From Natrarchaeobius oligotrophus (GTDB taxonomy: Archaea; Halobacteriota; Halobacteria; Halobacteriales; Natrialbaceae): a DNA stretch of 64,000 nt. Positions 1 through 9,679 of the stretch are shown here, in pieces. The notes below the pieces were generated by a model. The model saw nothing but the letters and a program-made list of their open reading frames with translations, searched no databases and was not told the DNA's origin. The stretch covers positions 1 through 64,000 of the forward strand of contig NZ_REFZ01000002.1 of NCBI RefSeq assembly GCF_003841465.1, written 5' to 3'. The position numbers were made by a program, and so were the translations under genes. How positions within the stretch are numbered: the first letter of the stretch is position 1; each line of letters opens with the position of its first letter.

Positions 1-20
1 GAGCCGACGCATAATCCGAG

Positions 21-59
21 ATGAGGAGGCTTCGTTGTGCACACTCGTCGCCTCCTCAT
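21..59. terminator. 10-bp inverted repeat, possible terminator of an off-window gene
   Basis: ATGAGGAGGC at 21-30 is the exact reverse complement of GCCTCCTCAT at 50-59, with a 19-base loop. No gene is visible in the first 277 bases. The hairpin may mark the 3' end of a gene outside the window; it lacks an obvious T-tract. Confidence 0.35.
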
Positions 60-247
60 TCCTCTCGAAAAGATGCCTCGATAAGCCGCCGCTGTCACGT
101 GGTTTCTCGCTTAGCTAAAGACGGATAGTCGACTGATATCCCGGTAACTTCGATTGGTTCGATCTCCCCGTTGGCCAGTCGTGGATTGCGTAGTCGAACG
201 TATTGTACATGGACGGTCAGCGTACAGATCGCTACAGTATCCTCCGG

Positions 248-255
248 TTTTATTA
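248..255 (+). promoter_or_regulatory. TATA box of the surface-protein operon
   Basis: TTTTATTA is centred about 27 bases before the ATG at 278, the spacing expected for a leaderless haloarchaeal transcript. No Shine-Dalgarno sequence precedes the ATG, which fits. It is the only clear promoter before the four-gene run to 8258. Confidence 0.55.
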
Positions 256-277
256 CCCCCCCAGCTAGTTACGTGTC

Positions 278-3200
278 ATGAGTAGCGAAAGTCACTGCGG
301 GAGATGTTTATTCGGGGTGCGGTTCGGACGTGGGAAAAGGGTTAGGGTGGTAAACGAGTACCTTCGCACGGCGTTACTGGTCGCGATCGTCGTCCTGTCG
401 GTAATCGCAATATCCGTGATTTTCGCGGGCGCTGGTGCAGCCGACGACGGACCTGACCCCGATCCCGAACTTGCGTTTAACTACGACCCACAAACGGATA
501 CGGTGACGGTCGTTCACGACGGCGGCGGCGATCTCACACCGGATAATACGGATGCGATGGGCTTCGAGGGCAATTTTGGACTCGAGGAGGATCAACTAAC
601 GTGGCTAGTTGATTCCACGGAAGACGGCACGGCGGTCGTACTCGAAGAATCGGTTTCTGAGGGAGACGCGATTGTGGAAATTACGGACGTGACTGAGGAT
701 CAGGAACTCACAGTACTCTGGGTGAAAGATGACGACTTTAAAATCCTGGGGTCGTTCATACTACCCGACGAATCCACACCCGGAAACTGGACGGTAAATA
801 CGATCGGATCGCCGTCTCCGTGGGCTATCGATGACGGTACCACCTACGTAACGACCGACCTGGGTGAGATGTACGGATACGATACCCTGACTGGTGAGGT
901 CCAGACACGGACGACTGTGGAGGACGTACCTGTCAGTGCCACGGTCGCTGATGGGATCCTGTACTACGGTATCGAAGGTGAGGCCAACTTGCACGTCGCG
1001 GACGCTGAGACGGGGGAAGTACTGGACGAGTACGACACAGGCGGGTCTGTCGTCCATACCCCCCCAGTCGTTGAGGACGGAACGGTTTATGCAGCGGCCT
1101 GGGATAACGTATACGCGTTCGACGTTGAAACTGGAGAAGAAGAGTGGTCGTTCACCAACCCGGGAGACGAAATTCAGGGATCACTCACGTATCACGACGG
1201 GATTATCTTCACGAACGATGCACAGTTTAGTTCGTTGTATGCGATCGATGTAGATACTGGTGGCTCCCTCTGGTCTGTGAATCTCGATGGGCCAGCTGTT
1301 TCGACGCCGAGGGTCGATGATGGGGTGGTGTACACGAGTAGTAGCCCCGGCCAGCATGATCCCAATATGATGTACGGAGTCGACATTGAAACGGGTGATG
1401 TTGTCCTAGAAAAACAAGGAAATCTTCACGATGTGGAAGACGGGACGCTGTACGAAGTCGATAGCGGTACTGTCGTCGCGTTGGATGCCGATGATGGCGA
1501 ACAACTGTGGCAGTCGGATGATCACGGGATAAATCAAGTAACCGAACACGATGGCGTACTGTACGCAAGCGGATTTGGTGAAACGCTCTACACATTCGAT
1601 GCGGAAACAGGTGACCTAGAAGACACCCGTGAACACCCGGAGGACACGGTTGGCTCTCCAGAAGTCATCGATGACGTACTGTATTACGTTCTCTTTGACT
1701 CACACACGGTCGTCTCCGGCAGCGCAACGGGGATTGAATCACCGAGTGAATCGATCACGATTTCCGGAGAGATCACTCTCGCTGACGGGAGCCCAGCGGC
1801 CGATAGTACGGTAGCCCTATTCGCCGGGGAGGATGAGGACCCAACCACGGTGGGGACCGACTCGGATGGTGTGTTCGAAGTCGAGGTGGAACCAGGCGAT
1901 CGGCCGTATTACGTCGGATACTATCAGGCGCCGGAAACGGTCTTCGAAACGGTCAGCATCCAGAACGTCACGGCAGAGGAGGTCGATTACTACGAGGAAC
2001 TGGAAGGCGACCTACCTGCTGATGTCTTCCCTCGTGACGGCTCCGTCGACATGTACGGAATCGATGAGGTCGCCGCTACCGAGGACACCGACATCGGGAC
2101 GGTTACCGTCCCAGCTGGCCACGTCGTCAACGTGACCGTTGTCGACGACGGGGACCCAGTCGAAGGCGCCCCTGTCGGGTATCAACACACGGACACGGAT
2201 ACTGGTGGGGTCGCAACGGTTACCACCAAAACGGACGAGAACGGAACGCCGCTGTTGGCTCGCGACGGCGGTCTCGAACTCAACGGGGAAGTGGCCGTGA
2301 TGGCGGCCTCTGAATTCGGCGAGGAACCAAACATCAAGTCCGTTGACGTAACCGCGACCGAAGACGTCGTGATCGATCTGTCCACGGACGACGAGCCCCG
2401 TGACGATGTCGTTATCGAGCCGTATTTCGAGATAGAAGGACAGATTGGATGGCAAGTGGGCGACGAGATCGAGTTCGACGCATCCGATGCAGCGGCGTTC
2501 GACGGCGACGAGGAGATCGAGTTCGATTCGATCACCTGGGACTTCGGCGACGGTAACACGACCGTAGTCGATGATCCGGCGGAGACGCCACTCGTAACGC
2601 ACACGTACGCTGAGAGCGGTTGGTACGCGGCGAGTGCCACGTTCGAAGCCAGTGGGGTAGAGGAGACCTACACCCGGGAACTGCAGGTCAGCGAAGCGAT
2701 TACGCTGACGGCCGAACCGACGACTGCAGAGGTCAACGTCACCGAGGTCACGTTCACCGTCGAGGGGGCGGAAAATGACGATCACTTGTTCGGCTACGCG
2801 TGGGACGTCACCGGCGACGGCCAACCCGAGCAAGTGACGGACGCGGACGAACCGACGTACACGCACACCTACTCCGAACTCGGCGAATTCGAGGCAACTG
2901 TCCAACTGCAGAGCGAAATGAACCCCGCACAAGAGACCGTCACCGTCGACGTCGTCGACACGACCGACCCTGTTGCCCGTCTCGATGCACCCGCAAACGC
3001 TGCCGTCGATCAGACGGTGACCGCTGATGCAAGCGAATCGACCGACAATCATCGAATCGCCGACTACACGTGGGTACTGACGGACGAGGACGGATCGGTC
3101 GTCTTCAGTACCACCACTGACACGCCGGCCTACGAGTTCTCGGTCCCCCATCGCGGTGAGTACGAACTCGAGGTCACAGTAACAGACGAGAGCGGTAACA

Positions 3201-5593
3201 CGGACGCCACATCCCAATCGCTTTCGATCAGCGACGATACGGATCTGGCGATCGACCTCGATGTGGACGACGAACAGAACATCCGCGACGGCGTGAACGC
3301 CGACGCGGAGGTGACGAATCTCGGCTCGCGGACCGTCGACGATTCGTTCGCCGTCGAGTTGATTGCTAACGGGACGACGTACGAGGGAGAGTTCCAGACG
3401 ACCGACCTCGAAAAGGAGATCGACGAGGAGCTCAGCCAAGACGAGTCGACGACCGTTACCTTCGATCTCAGTGAGTGGGTCCAGAACCACCGTATCATCG
3501 GCGACCTCGACCTCCGTGTCGAAGCTGATCCGGCGGACAACATCTCCGAAACGACGCTCGAGAACAACGTTGACGCGGCGACGATCGAGGTGGTGTACGC
3601 CGAGTTCAACGCTAGTACGCACGCCTCCGAGGTCACACACGGTGAAAACACCACACTCCGGTCCTATGTGGCGAACGCCGGTACCGCGACGAGCGAAGAG
3701 ACGGTCGCTTCGGTAACCGTCACCGACGAGGATAACAACACCGTGTTCGAAAATGAAAGCGTCACCGTTGACGCCCTCGATCCGGGTGAACGGCAGCGAA
3801 ACCGGTTTGATGAACCGCTCGGTCCGGGCAATTACACGCTCACAGTTGAGGTCATTGATGACCTCTTCCCCGGTGAGTCAGAGACCGAATTCGCCGTCGA
3901 ACCGTACGAACTCACTGTCGACGAGAACCGGACGTCCGTTCCAAGTGACGTCAACCGTGGTCAGAACTTCACTGCCGTCTTTGGTTACGAGGCTAACACC
4001 AATGCAGAAGTCAACGCGACCCTCGAGTTACCCGAAGAACTCGAGTTTGTCGATGGTGACGATCCTGAGACGAAGACGGTCACCGTTCGTCCACGCGCAG
4101 GAATCACCAACGTAGTTGCCTATGACCTCACGGCGGTCGAGGCCAGCGAGGACCCAGTCGATCTCGATTTCACCGTCGAAGACACCCTCGAGCTGGACGT
4201 CGAGGATAACACCACTGCCCGGACGAACATCTCGATCGTAACCGAGACCGTGACCAACGAGACGGCCATCAGTTACGACGGGACCGAAGACACCGTCACC
4301 TCTACAATCGGCGTATACGGTGACGAGGTAAGTGAAGGCCACAACGTTTCGATTGCTGTCCAAGGTGGACCGGAAGGCCGAACCCTGCAGGGACTCGAGT
4401 ACCTGGTCAACTATCCGTACGGCTGTGTCGAACAGACGACTTCAGCGTTCCTCGGCGCGCTGAACACGCATCAGTACTACGAGGACCGAGATGACGGTGA
4501 CATCGATCCGGACCGTCAACAGGTGATCGACGGTAGTATCGAGGAGGGTGTCGATCGACTGGCCCCCGGTGGTATCCGGGAACAGCAAGACGACGGCTCG
4601 TGGAACCAGTGGGGTAGCTCCTGGCAGTCTGGCCAGTCCTACTTCAGCGTGCTTGCACTGTACGGACTCTCGCAGGTCGACAACGACGACAAATACGGTC
4701 CAGAAAACGAGGAGCGGCTCGATGACGTCGAATTCGACGACGCGGTCGAGTGGCTTGCTGCGGACGATAACTGGGCCGGCACGGACGGTTACCTCAACGA
4801 CGACGCCAGCGCGATTGGCTTCGCAGTAATCTCGCTCGAGGAGGCAGCAGAGAGCGAGCGAACCTCCGAGGAGTCTGCAGAGCTAATCGACGAAACCTAC
4901 GCCGACGCAGCGGACGAACTGCTCGAGATTCAGGACGACGACAGTCCGACGTGGAACGACGAGAATCACCGATCGACGGCCTTCGCGGTCTACGGCCTCC
5001 AGATTGTCCTGGACGCAGAGGCCTACGAAGACGACGAACAGCGTCAGGAGATCGAAAACGCAGTCGAAGACGGTGCCGCGTGGTTAGCGGACAACCAGAA
5101 CGAGGACGGATCGTGGGACCCGTACCACCAATCACCGTGGTACAATAACGAGGGAGACATCAGCAAATCGACTGCTATCTCGATGCTCGCCCTCGATGCC
5201 GCTGACGAAGTTGAATACGGCGCGGAAGTCCAGGCAGGAGTAGATTATCTGATCGACGTCTACGAAACGGACGGCTCCTGGGGCTACCCACGAGCAACGA
5301 ACATGGCGCTGACGGCACTTACCGAACTGACCAACGAGAACGCCGATCGAACGATGGAAGTGACGCTAGAAGGATCCGCTGACGTGGTCTCGGAAATCTC
5401 CGTCGATGCGGACGATCCACAGGCGAGCGAAGAGATTACGGGCGAACTGGCACAACTCAGAGAGGACAACGACGAGTTGAACGATGTGACCGTTAGCGTC
5501 ACTGACTCCAGTGAAGACGGCTCCGGAACGGTCATCGTCGCCGTGCAGACGACTCAGGAGGTCCATGAAGACGCAATCGGAGGTGAGAACTGA
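278..5593 (+). CDS. Giant secreted protein with propeller, PKD, CARDB and thioester (A2M-like) domains
   Basis: A 1771-residue secreted multidomain protein. A hydrophobic signal or anchor lies at about residues 31-55. A PQQ-like beta-propeller follows (about 180-480, repeats such as YAFDVETGEEEW), then a carboxypeptidase-regulatory-like sandwich (about 488-551), two PKD-like domains (729-791, 830-878; WDFGDGNT, YAWDVTGDG), a third Ig-like unit (897-985) and two CARDB-like units (988-1208). From about 1365 to 1688 there is an alpha/alpha toroid with the motif YPYGCVEQTTS (C1383, Q1386), the thioester motif of alpha-2-macroglobulin and complement-like proteins, and repeats of the NEDGSW kind. 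This suggests covalent attachment to, or trapping of, a target outside the cell. No PGF-CTERM is present, so it may be held by its N-terminal helix or by the partners downstream. It is first in a four-gene operon and overlaps the next gene (TGATG). Domain calls are by eye; the thioester motif is the firmest. Confidence 0.8.
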   Translation: MSSESHCGRCLFGVRFGRGKRVRVVNEYLRTALLVAIVVLSVIAISVIFAGAGAADDGPDPDPELAFNYDPQTDTVTVVHDGGGDLTPDNTDAMGFEGNFGLEEDQLTWLVDSTEDGTAVVLEESVSEGDAIVEITDVTEDQELTVLWVKDDDFKILGSFILPDESTPGNWTVNTIGSPSPWAIDDGTTYVTTDLGEMYGYDTLTGEVQTRTTVEDVPVSATVADGILYYGIEGEANLHVADAETGEVLDEYDTGGSVVHTPPVVEDGTVYAAAWDNVYAFDVETGEEEWSFTNPGDEIQGSLTYHDGIIFTNDAQFSSLYAIDVDTGGSLWSVNLDGPAVSTPRVDDGVVYTSSSPGQHDPNMMYGVDIETGDVVLEKQGNLHDVEDGTLYEVDSGTVVALDADDGEQLWQSDDHGINQVTEHDGVLYASGFGETLYTFDAETGDLEDTREHPEDTVGSPEVIDDVLYYVLFDSHTVVSGSATGIESPSESITISGEITLADGSPAADSTVALFAGEDEDPTTVGTDSDGVFEVEVEPGDRPYYVGYYQAPETVFETVSIQNVTAEEVDYYEELEGDLPADVFPRDGSVDMYGIDEVAATEDTDIGTVTVPAGHVVNVTVVDDGDPVEGAPVGYQHTDTDTGGVATVTTKTDENGTPLLARDGGLELNGEVAVMAASEFGEEPNIKSVDVTATEDVVIDLSTDDEPRDDVVIEPYFEIEGQIGWQVGDEIEFDASDAAAFDGDEEIEFDSITWDFGDGNTTVVDDPAETPLVTHTYAESGWYAASATFEASGVEETYTRELQVSEAITLTAEPTTAEVNVTEVTFTVEGAENDDHLFGYAWDVTGDGQPEQVTDADEPTYTHTYSELGEFEATVQLQSEMNPAQETVTVDVVDTTDPVARLDAPANAAVDQTVTADASESTDNHRIADYTWVLTDEDGSVVFSTTTDTPAYEFSVPHRGEYELEVTVTDESGNTDATSQSLSISDDTDLAIDLDVDDEQNIRDGVNADAEVTNLGSRTVDDSFAVELIANGTTYEGEFQTTDLEKEIDEELSQDESTTVTFDLSEWVQNHRIIGDLDLRVEADPADNISETTLENNVDAATIEVVYAEFNASTHASEVTHGENTTLRSYVANAGTATSEETVASVTVTDEDNNTVFENESVTVDALDPGERQRNRFDEPLGPGNYTLTVEVIDDLFPGESETEFAVEPYELTVDENRTSVPSDVNRGQNFTAVFGYEANTNAEVNATLELPEELEFVDGDDPETKTVTVRPRAGITNVVAYDLTAVEASEDPVDLDFTVEDTLELDVEDNTTARTNISIVTETVTNETAISYDGTEDTVTSTIGVYGDEVSEGHNVSIAVQGGPEGRTLQGLEYLVNYPYGCVEQTTSAFLGALNTHQYYEDRDDGDIDPDRQQVIDGSIEEGVDRLAPGGIREQQDDGSWNQWGSSWQSGQSYFSVLALYGLSQVDNDDKYGPENEERLDDVEFDDAVEWLAADDNWAGTDGYLNDDASAIGFAVISLEEAAESERTSEESAELIDETYADAADELLEIQDDDSPTWNDENHRSTAFAVYGLQIVLDAEAYEDDEQRQEIENAVEDGAAWLADNQNEDGSWDPYHQSPWYNNEGDISKSTAISMLALDAADEVEYGAEVQAGVDYLIDVYETDGSWGYPRATNMALTALTELTNENADRTMEVTLEGSADVVSEISVDADDPQASEEITGELAQLREDNDELNDVTVSVTDSSEDGSGTVIVAVQTTQEVHEDAIGGEN

Positions 5594-6852
5594 TGTCCTA
5601 CTCGCGACCGCTGCTCGTGTTCGTGACCGCAATCATTGCAGCTTGCGTCCTTTCAGTCGTCGCCGTCGGCGGCGTCGCTGCGCAAGATACCGACCTGACG
5701 GTCGAAATCGACCCCGCCGATCCGACGTTCGAGGGTGACGGTCAAACGGTCGAAGTCGAAGTAACAAACGACGACGACGCTGACCTCATCTTCCCGCTTG
5801 TGGAGGTGCCACTCCGAGACGGTCTCGAGATTCCCGACGATCGACGCTCCGTCCAGGGAGGGACGGAGTTCGTCGACGGCGTCGCGGTTCACGTCGATGG
5901 CTCCGTCGAGGATCGAAGTGCATTCGTCGACGATAGCACGTTTCGAACCGGCGATTCCCTGTTCATCGAGGGCGAGATGATCGAGGCCGGAGAAACCCGA
6001 ACCTACGTCTTCGACCTGACCGTAAGCTCTACGAACGAGGTGACGATCGAAGCGGACGTTCGACCGCTCAACAACGAAGAAAATAACGTCCGTGAGAGCG
6101 TCTCCGTCGATCCCGTCGCCTTCGGAACGCTCGAGGTAACGGCAGACGGTGCTATCGAAATCTCCGGCAATGAAATCGACGAGACTGGGACAGGTAGCCT
6201 CGTCGTAGACGTCCCCGGTGGCTTCGAGTACGACGTTACCGGGGAGTTGTCGCTCCTCGACGGTGAGCTGACGATCGACTCCGTGGGAGTCGCGGAGTAT
6301 GCGACCGAATCGGTCGCGTTCTCCGACGCCGACCCCGGCTCGGCGACCACTCCGATCGTGATCGCCCAGACGGACGATGCGGAGGTGATCGGAAACAGCG
6401 ATTCCCGGTCGGTCACCCGCGGTGACGCCGAAACCAACACCCTCCAGACCGTCGAATTCGACGCGACCAACAGTGGTGGAACGGCCGTCCTCGCACTCGA
6501 AGACGAACCGACCCTCCCGATGCACAGCCTCGATAGTCACAGCGTCCACGACGGCGAATGGCTCGCCCGAAGCGACGGCTCGGGAGTTTCCACCGTCACC
6601 CTCGACGGTGACTTCGACGAGACGGTGTCAGTGACGCTCGAGGGGTATCCGATCGGGGACGTTACGCTCAGCGGAACCGTTACGGACGACGACGCAGCGA
6701 CGATCGCTGCAAACCTCGCAGCTGGCGACGCGACACTCGAGTACGGTGATGTGACCGATGACGGGGAGATTACGGCAGTCGACGCGATGAAAATTCAGCA
6801 ATATCACGACGGCAATCGCGATGAATCGTACGACGTGACTGGAGGTGCCTGA
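5593..6852 (+). CDS. Secreted protein with C-terminal dockerin
   Basis: A 419-residue exported protein with an N-terminal signal peptide (residues 1-31, ending AAQ). The middle consists of acidic beta-rich sequence that I do not assign to a family; its first 140 residues resemble CARDB-type sandwiches. The C-terminus (about 355-412) carries two calcium-binding dockerin half-repeats, GDVTLSGTVTDDD and GDVTDDGEITAVDAMKIQQY, which is the duplicated F-hand layout of a type I dockerin. Dockerins bind cohesin domains, and the next gene encodes a cohesin-like anchored protein, so a dockerin-cohesin pair made from one operon is the natural inference. The start overlaps the previous stop by one base, implying translational coupling. 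Confidence 0.75.
   Translation: MSYSRPLLVFVTAIIAACVLSVVAVGGVAAQDTDLTVEIDPADPTFEGDGQTVEVEVTNDDDADLIFPLVEVPLRDGLEIPDDRRSVQGGTEFVDGVAVHVDGSVEDRSAFVDDSTFRTGDSLFIEGEMIEAGETRTYVFDLTVSSTNEVTIEADVRPLNNEENNVRESVSVDPVAFGTLEVTADGAIEISGNEIDETGTGSLVVDVPGGFEYDVTGELSLLDGELTIDSVGVAEYATESVAFSDADPGSATTPIVIAQTDDAEVIGNSDSRSVTRGDAETNTLQTVEFDATNSGGTAVLALEDEPTLPMHSLDSHSVHDGEWLARSDGSGVSTVTLDGDFDETVSVTLEGYPIGDVTLSGTVTDDDAATIAANLAAGDATLEYGDVTDDGEITAVDAMKIQQYHDGNRDESYDVTGGA
6841..6847 (+). promoter_or_regulatory. Shine-Dalgarno site for the cohesin gene
   Basis: GGAGGTG ends seven bases before the ATG at 6855, inside the last codons of the dockerin gene. It is a strong ribosome-binding site that fixes the start and shows the gene is translated from a polycistronic mRNA. 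Confidence 0.6.
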
Positions 6853-6854
6853 AA

Positions 6855-7700
6855 ATGGCGATCTCACTTACTCGCGTTCACGCCGCACTGGAAGCCGGAT
6901 TGTCAACTCGAGCGCTCAGGCTATTCGCCGTGTGTTGCGTACTTGCAATCTGTGCATCAGTCGTTGCAGCCGGCGGCGTCGCCGCAGACGCGACGGTGAC
7001 GTTCGACGATCCAGAGGAGTTTGACGATAGTGCTGACGCAAACCTGATCGTGACGGATGTTCCGGCTGACACGGGCGTCGGAGCGTACGAACTCGAGGTC
7101 TCGTACGATCCAGATGCCGTCGCTCTCGATATTTCCGGAACTGACCGGTTCATCGTCGAATCGGAGACCGAGGAAAACCAACGCGATACGGTGACCGTCG
7201 TCGGGTACACTGGTGACGTCGACGAGACACCGGGAACACTGATGCTCGCCGAACTGACCGTCACCGGAATCGCCGACGGTGAGACCGATCTCCGAATCGA
7301 GGCGATCGAGACGTTCGCCGATGTCGATGGCGAGGCGATCGATCACGACCACGACGATTTGACGCTGGAGATCGACTCCGATACCAACGGCGGGCCTACT
7401 AACGGCGGTAGCGGCGGTAGCGGCGGAGGCGCTCCGCCCGTTTCCGATTCGGACGACGATGAAGAAACGGATGACACGGTGACTGACGATCCAGCCACTG
7501 ACGATTCTGTCGAGGATGATTCGGAAACTCCCGCACCGACCACTGACGACTCCGCCGAAGATGACGCAGAAACTCCGGATCCAGCGACTGACGATTCCGC
7601 CGAAGACGAAGACACGATTCCCGGCTTGGGCATTAGCATCACTATCTTCGCCGTCTTCGCCGGACTCGCGTTTGTAATCCGAACTCGTGAGTTACAGTAA
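6855..7700 (+). CDS. Cohesin-like surface protein with PGF-CTERM-like anchor
   Basis: A 281-residue exported protein. After a signal peptide (to about residue 45) there is a roughly 130-residue cohesin-like beta domain (GVGAYELEVSYDPDAVAL, then MLAELTVTGIADGETDL), a glycine-rich linker and a Thr/Asp/Glu-rich repeat linker (units such as PATDDSAEDD). The C-terminus is IPGLGISITIF followed by a hydrophobic helix and RTRELQ, the layout of an archaeosortase substrate but with PGL in place of PGF. It would present the cohesin outside the cell and could dock the dockerin protein encoded just upstream. The gap to the previous stop is two bases. The cohesin call rests on the local motif pattern; a profile search would settle it. 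Confidence 0.72.
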   Translation: MAISLTRVHAALEAGLSTRALRLFAVCCVLAICASVVAAGGVAADATVTFDDPEEFDDSADANLIVTDVPADTGVGAYELEVSYDPDAVALDISGTDRFIVESETEENQRDTVTVVGYTGDVDETPGTLMLAELTVTGIADGETDLRIEAIETFADVDGEAIDHDHDDLTLEIDSDTNGGPTNGGSGGSGGGAPPVSDSDDDEETDDTVTDDPATDDSVEDDSETPAPTTDDSAEDDAETPDPATDDSAEDEDTIPGLGISITIFAVFAGLAFVIRTRELQ

Positions 7701-7703
7701 GTA

Positions 7704-8258
7704 ATGGATACACCCACGTCCCCCTCCCGTGTTCGCTTTCGGCTCCGATCCCGTCGTGACGTGCTTGTGGCTGTCGGATCGACGATCGTTCTCGCTGGAT
7801 GTACGGGCGAGAACAACCAACGCGCCGCGAACGAAGACGACGGATCACGGGGTGCAAATAGGGGCGATGAACGCGGTGAAGACAACGAACAAGGTGCGAG
7901 TGCGGACGACGATGCACTCGAGTTCTTCCGATCGCATCTCGACGACGTGGACGTCTCGGTTGTCACTCTCGAGACCGCTGAGAGAACCGTCGAGTTAGTG
8001 TACGCCACCGAGGCGGCTACCGACCAACAACTCGCCGACGAAATCGGAACCATCGCCGGGGGATACATTCTCGCACGAGATCACGGACTCGAAACGGATC
8101 GACTCGAATCGACAGTTACCGACGGAAGCGACCCGCTTGCCACGTGGTACGTTCGATCGACGTGGGCCGAGGAGTTCGAAGCGGGGGAGATTACCCCTGA
8201 GGCGTTCTCCGCGAACGTGTTGAATTCGGTGGAATTGGCCGATTCAGAAAGCGAGTGA
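7704..8258 (+). CDS. Small Tat-exported lipoprotein
   Basis: A 184-residue protein with a twin-arginine segment (SRRDVLVAVG) and lipobox LAGC (C33), so it is predicted to be Tat-exported and lipid-anchored outside the membrane. An acidic Asn/Asp-rich linker precedes a compact folded domain (about 70-180) that I do not recognise. It begins three bases after the cohesin gene and closes the surface-protein operon. It may be an accessory subunit of that complex; no enzyme motif is visible. Confidence 0.65.
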   Translation: MDTPTSPSRVRFRLRSRRDVLVAVGSTIVLAGCTGENNQRAANEDDGSRGANRGDERGEDNEQGASADDDALEFFRSHLDDVDVSVVTLETAERTVELVYATEAATDQQLADEIGTIAGGYILARDHGLETDRLESTVTDGSDPLATWYVRSTWAEEFEAGEITPEAFSANVLNSVELADSESE

Positions 8259-8515
8259 TGTTTTCACGATTTTCGTGTCTTCAGTTACTGGGCGTGGTCT
8301 ACAGAAGATTGCACGCGAGGGAGGGGGGGTAATCGCTGCCAATCGTTTCTCGCCGGCCTTGCCCGGCCGATCCACTGGGTCGACGATCGGCGTCGATGTC
8401 TCGAGATTCTTGTCCATCAACTACCTACCACTAATATTGGAATCAATATCTCGAATTATATAGCCGGATGCTAAAGCTGGAGCACCGGTATCTCTGGACC
8501 GTGTTCGACGTGCGA

Positions 8516-9679
8516 TCAGTTCTGTTCGGCGCTTTCGTCGATGTTGACCCAGAGATGGACGCTGTAGTCAGTTGTTTCCATCGTGGGTTCCGACGGCACC
8601 CCTCCGTCGGGATACAACAACCAGACGATCCGGACGTTTTCGCCGGTGAGCGACGGTTCGACGCTGTGTGCGTGGTGCCACGACTCGTTGTGCTCGAGAC
8701 GGGTCTCGAACCGATCGAGTTCGCGCTGGTTCGTCACGACCGTTTCGTTCAGCACGCTCTCGTTGGATTCGTCTACAATGCCCGACTCGTTCGGCACCTG
8801 ATCGGTCTCCTGCTCGAGGACGACGACGGTGTAATCGACGGTCCGGTGTTCGTGGTTGTCGACGCCGAGAACGATTTCGGCGCTCTCCCCGGCCGACAGG
8901 TCGGTCGGATAGCCGTCCGCGACGAGTTCGCCGTCGTCTTCCGTGAGAATGTACACCGCGGAAAACTCTTCGCCCTGTGGCGGGACGACGATAGCGAACG
9001 TCACCGTTCCGAGGGCCAACACGATCGACAGCACGAGCAACGCGTTCAACAGCCCGTCGGTCCGGGACTCCGGTTCGAGCAGTTCCGTCCGTCCGCTCTC
9101 GTACCACTCCCGGTACGGAACTCGGAACCGATCTTCCGGCGGGAGGTCCCACCGACGAATCGCGGCGATCGCCGTCACGGCGAGCGTGAATCCGGTCGTC
9201 GCGACCATGATGGGCGCGAGCCGAATCCCCCACGGGGTAAAATTCAACGCGAGACCGATTAGCGGCGTGATCGCGATACTGAGTCCGAACGCTAGCGCGA
9301 CGCGCTCGATGCCGTCGATTCCCGACCGCGACGGCGCGTCGGAAAACAACCCGGTCCCGTCTCCGTCCGATACGTCGTTCTCTCGCGATTCGTCGACCTG
9401 CTCGCCCCACACTCCTTTCTCGTCCGGCGTCGACCCCGCCCGTTCGTCGCCGGATGCTCTCTCACCGGCTTCGGGAAACAGCGCCGCGATGAACACGTAC
9501 CCCGGTATGAACAGGACGAAGAGCAGACCGAGCGGGATCCGAAGCGGCGTCTCGCGAACGACGGGCGCGAAGACGGCGACGTTCACCAGTAGCGTCACCA
9601 CGAGCGTGCAGCCGAGATCGGCGGGCAACGCACGGACCGGTCGTGGCAGGAGCAACCACAGTGACCGTCGGTCGACCAT
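8516..9679 (-). CDS. DUF1616-type membrane protein
   Basis: A 387-residue membrane protein. The N-terminus has two closely spaced helices with the segment PLGLLFVLFIPGYVFIAALF, typical of DUF1616 proteins, then an acidic loop, two more helices around residues 125-175 and one near 215-235. The C-terminal half is an extracytoplasmic beta-rich domain (ADGYPTDLSAGESAEIVLGV) like those linked to surface polymer or S-layer glycosylation loci. The function is unknown. It follows the MoxR operon on the same strand after a 350-base gap with a hairpin, so it may be a separate unit. Confidence 0.65.
   Translation of the reverse strand: MVDRRSLWLLLPRPVRALPADLGCTLVVTLLVNVAVFAPVVRETPLRIPLGLLFVLFIPGYVFIAALFPEAGERASGDERAGSTPDEKGVWGEQVDESRENDVSDGDGTGLFSDAPSRSGIDGIERVALAFGLSIAITPLIGLALNFTPWGIRLAPIMVATTGFTLAVTAIAAIRRWDLPPEDRFRVPYREWYESGRTELLEPESRTDGLLNALLVLSIVLALGTVTFAIVVPPQGEEFSAVYILTEDDGELVADGYPTDLSAGESAEIVLGVDNHEHRTVDYTVVVLEQETDQVPNESGIVDESNESVLNETVVTNQRELDRFETRLEHNESWHHAHSVEPSLTGENVRIVWLLYPDGGVPSEPTMETTDYSVHLWVNIDESAEQN

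Noticed and set aside
2012-3640. 542-residue minus-strand open frame
   Set aside because: It is the antisense shadow of the giant secreted protein; its composition (no acidic bias, many Arg and Val) and lack of signals argue against coding.
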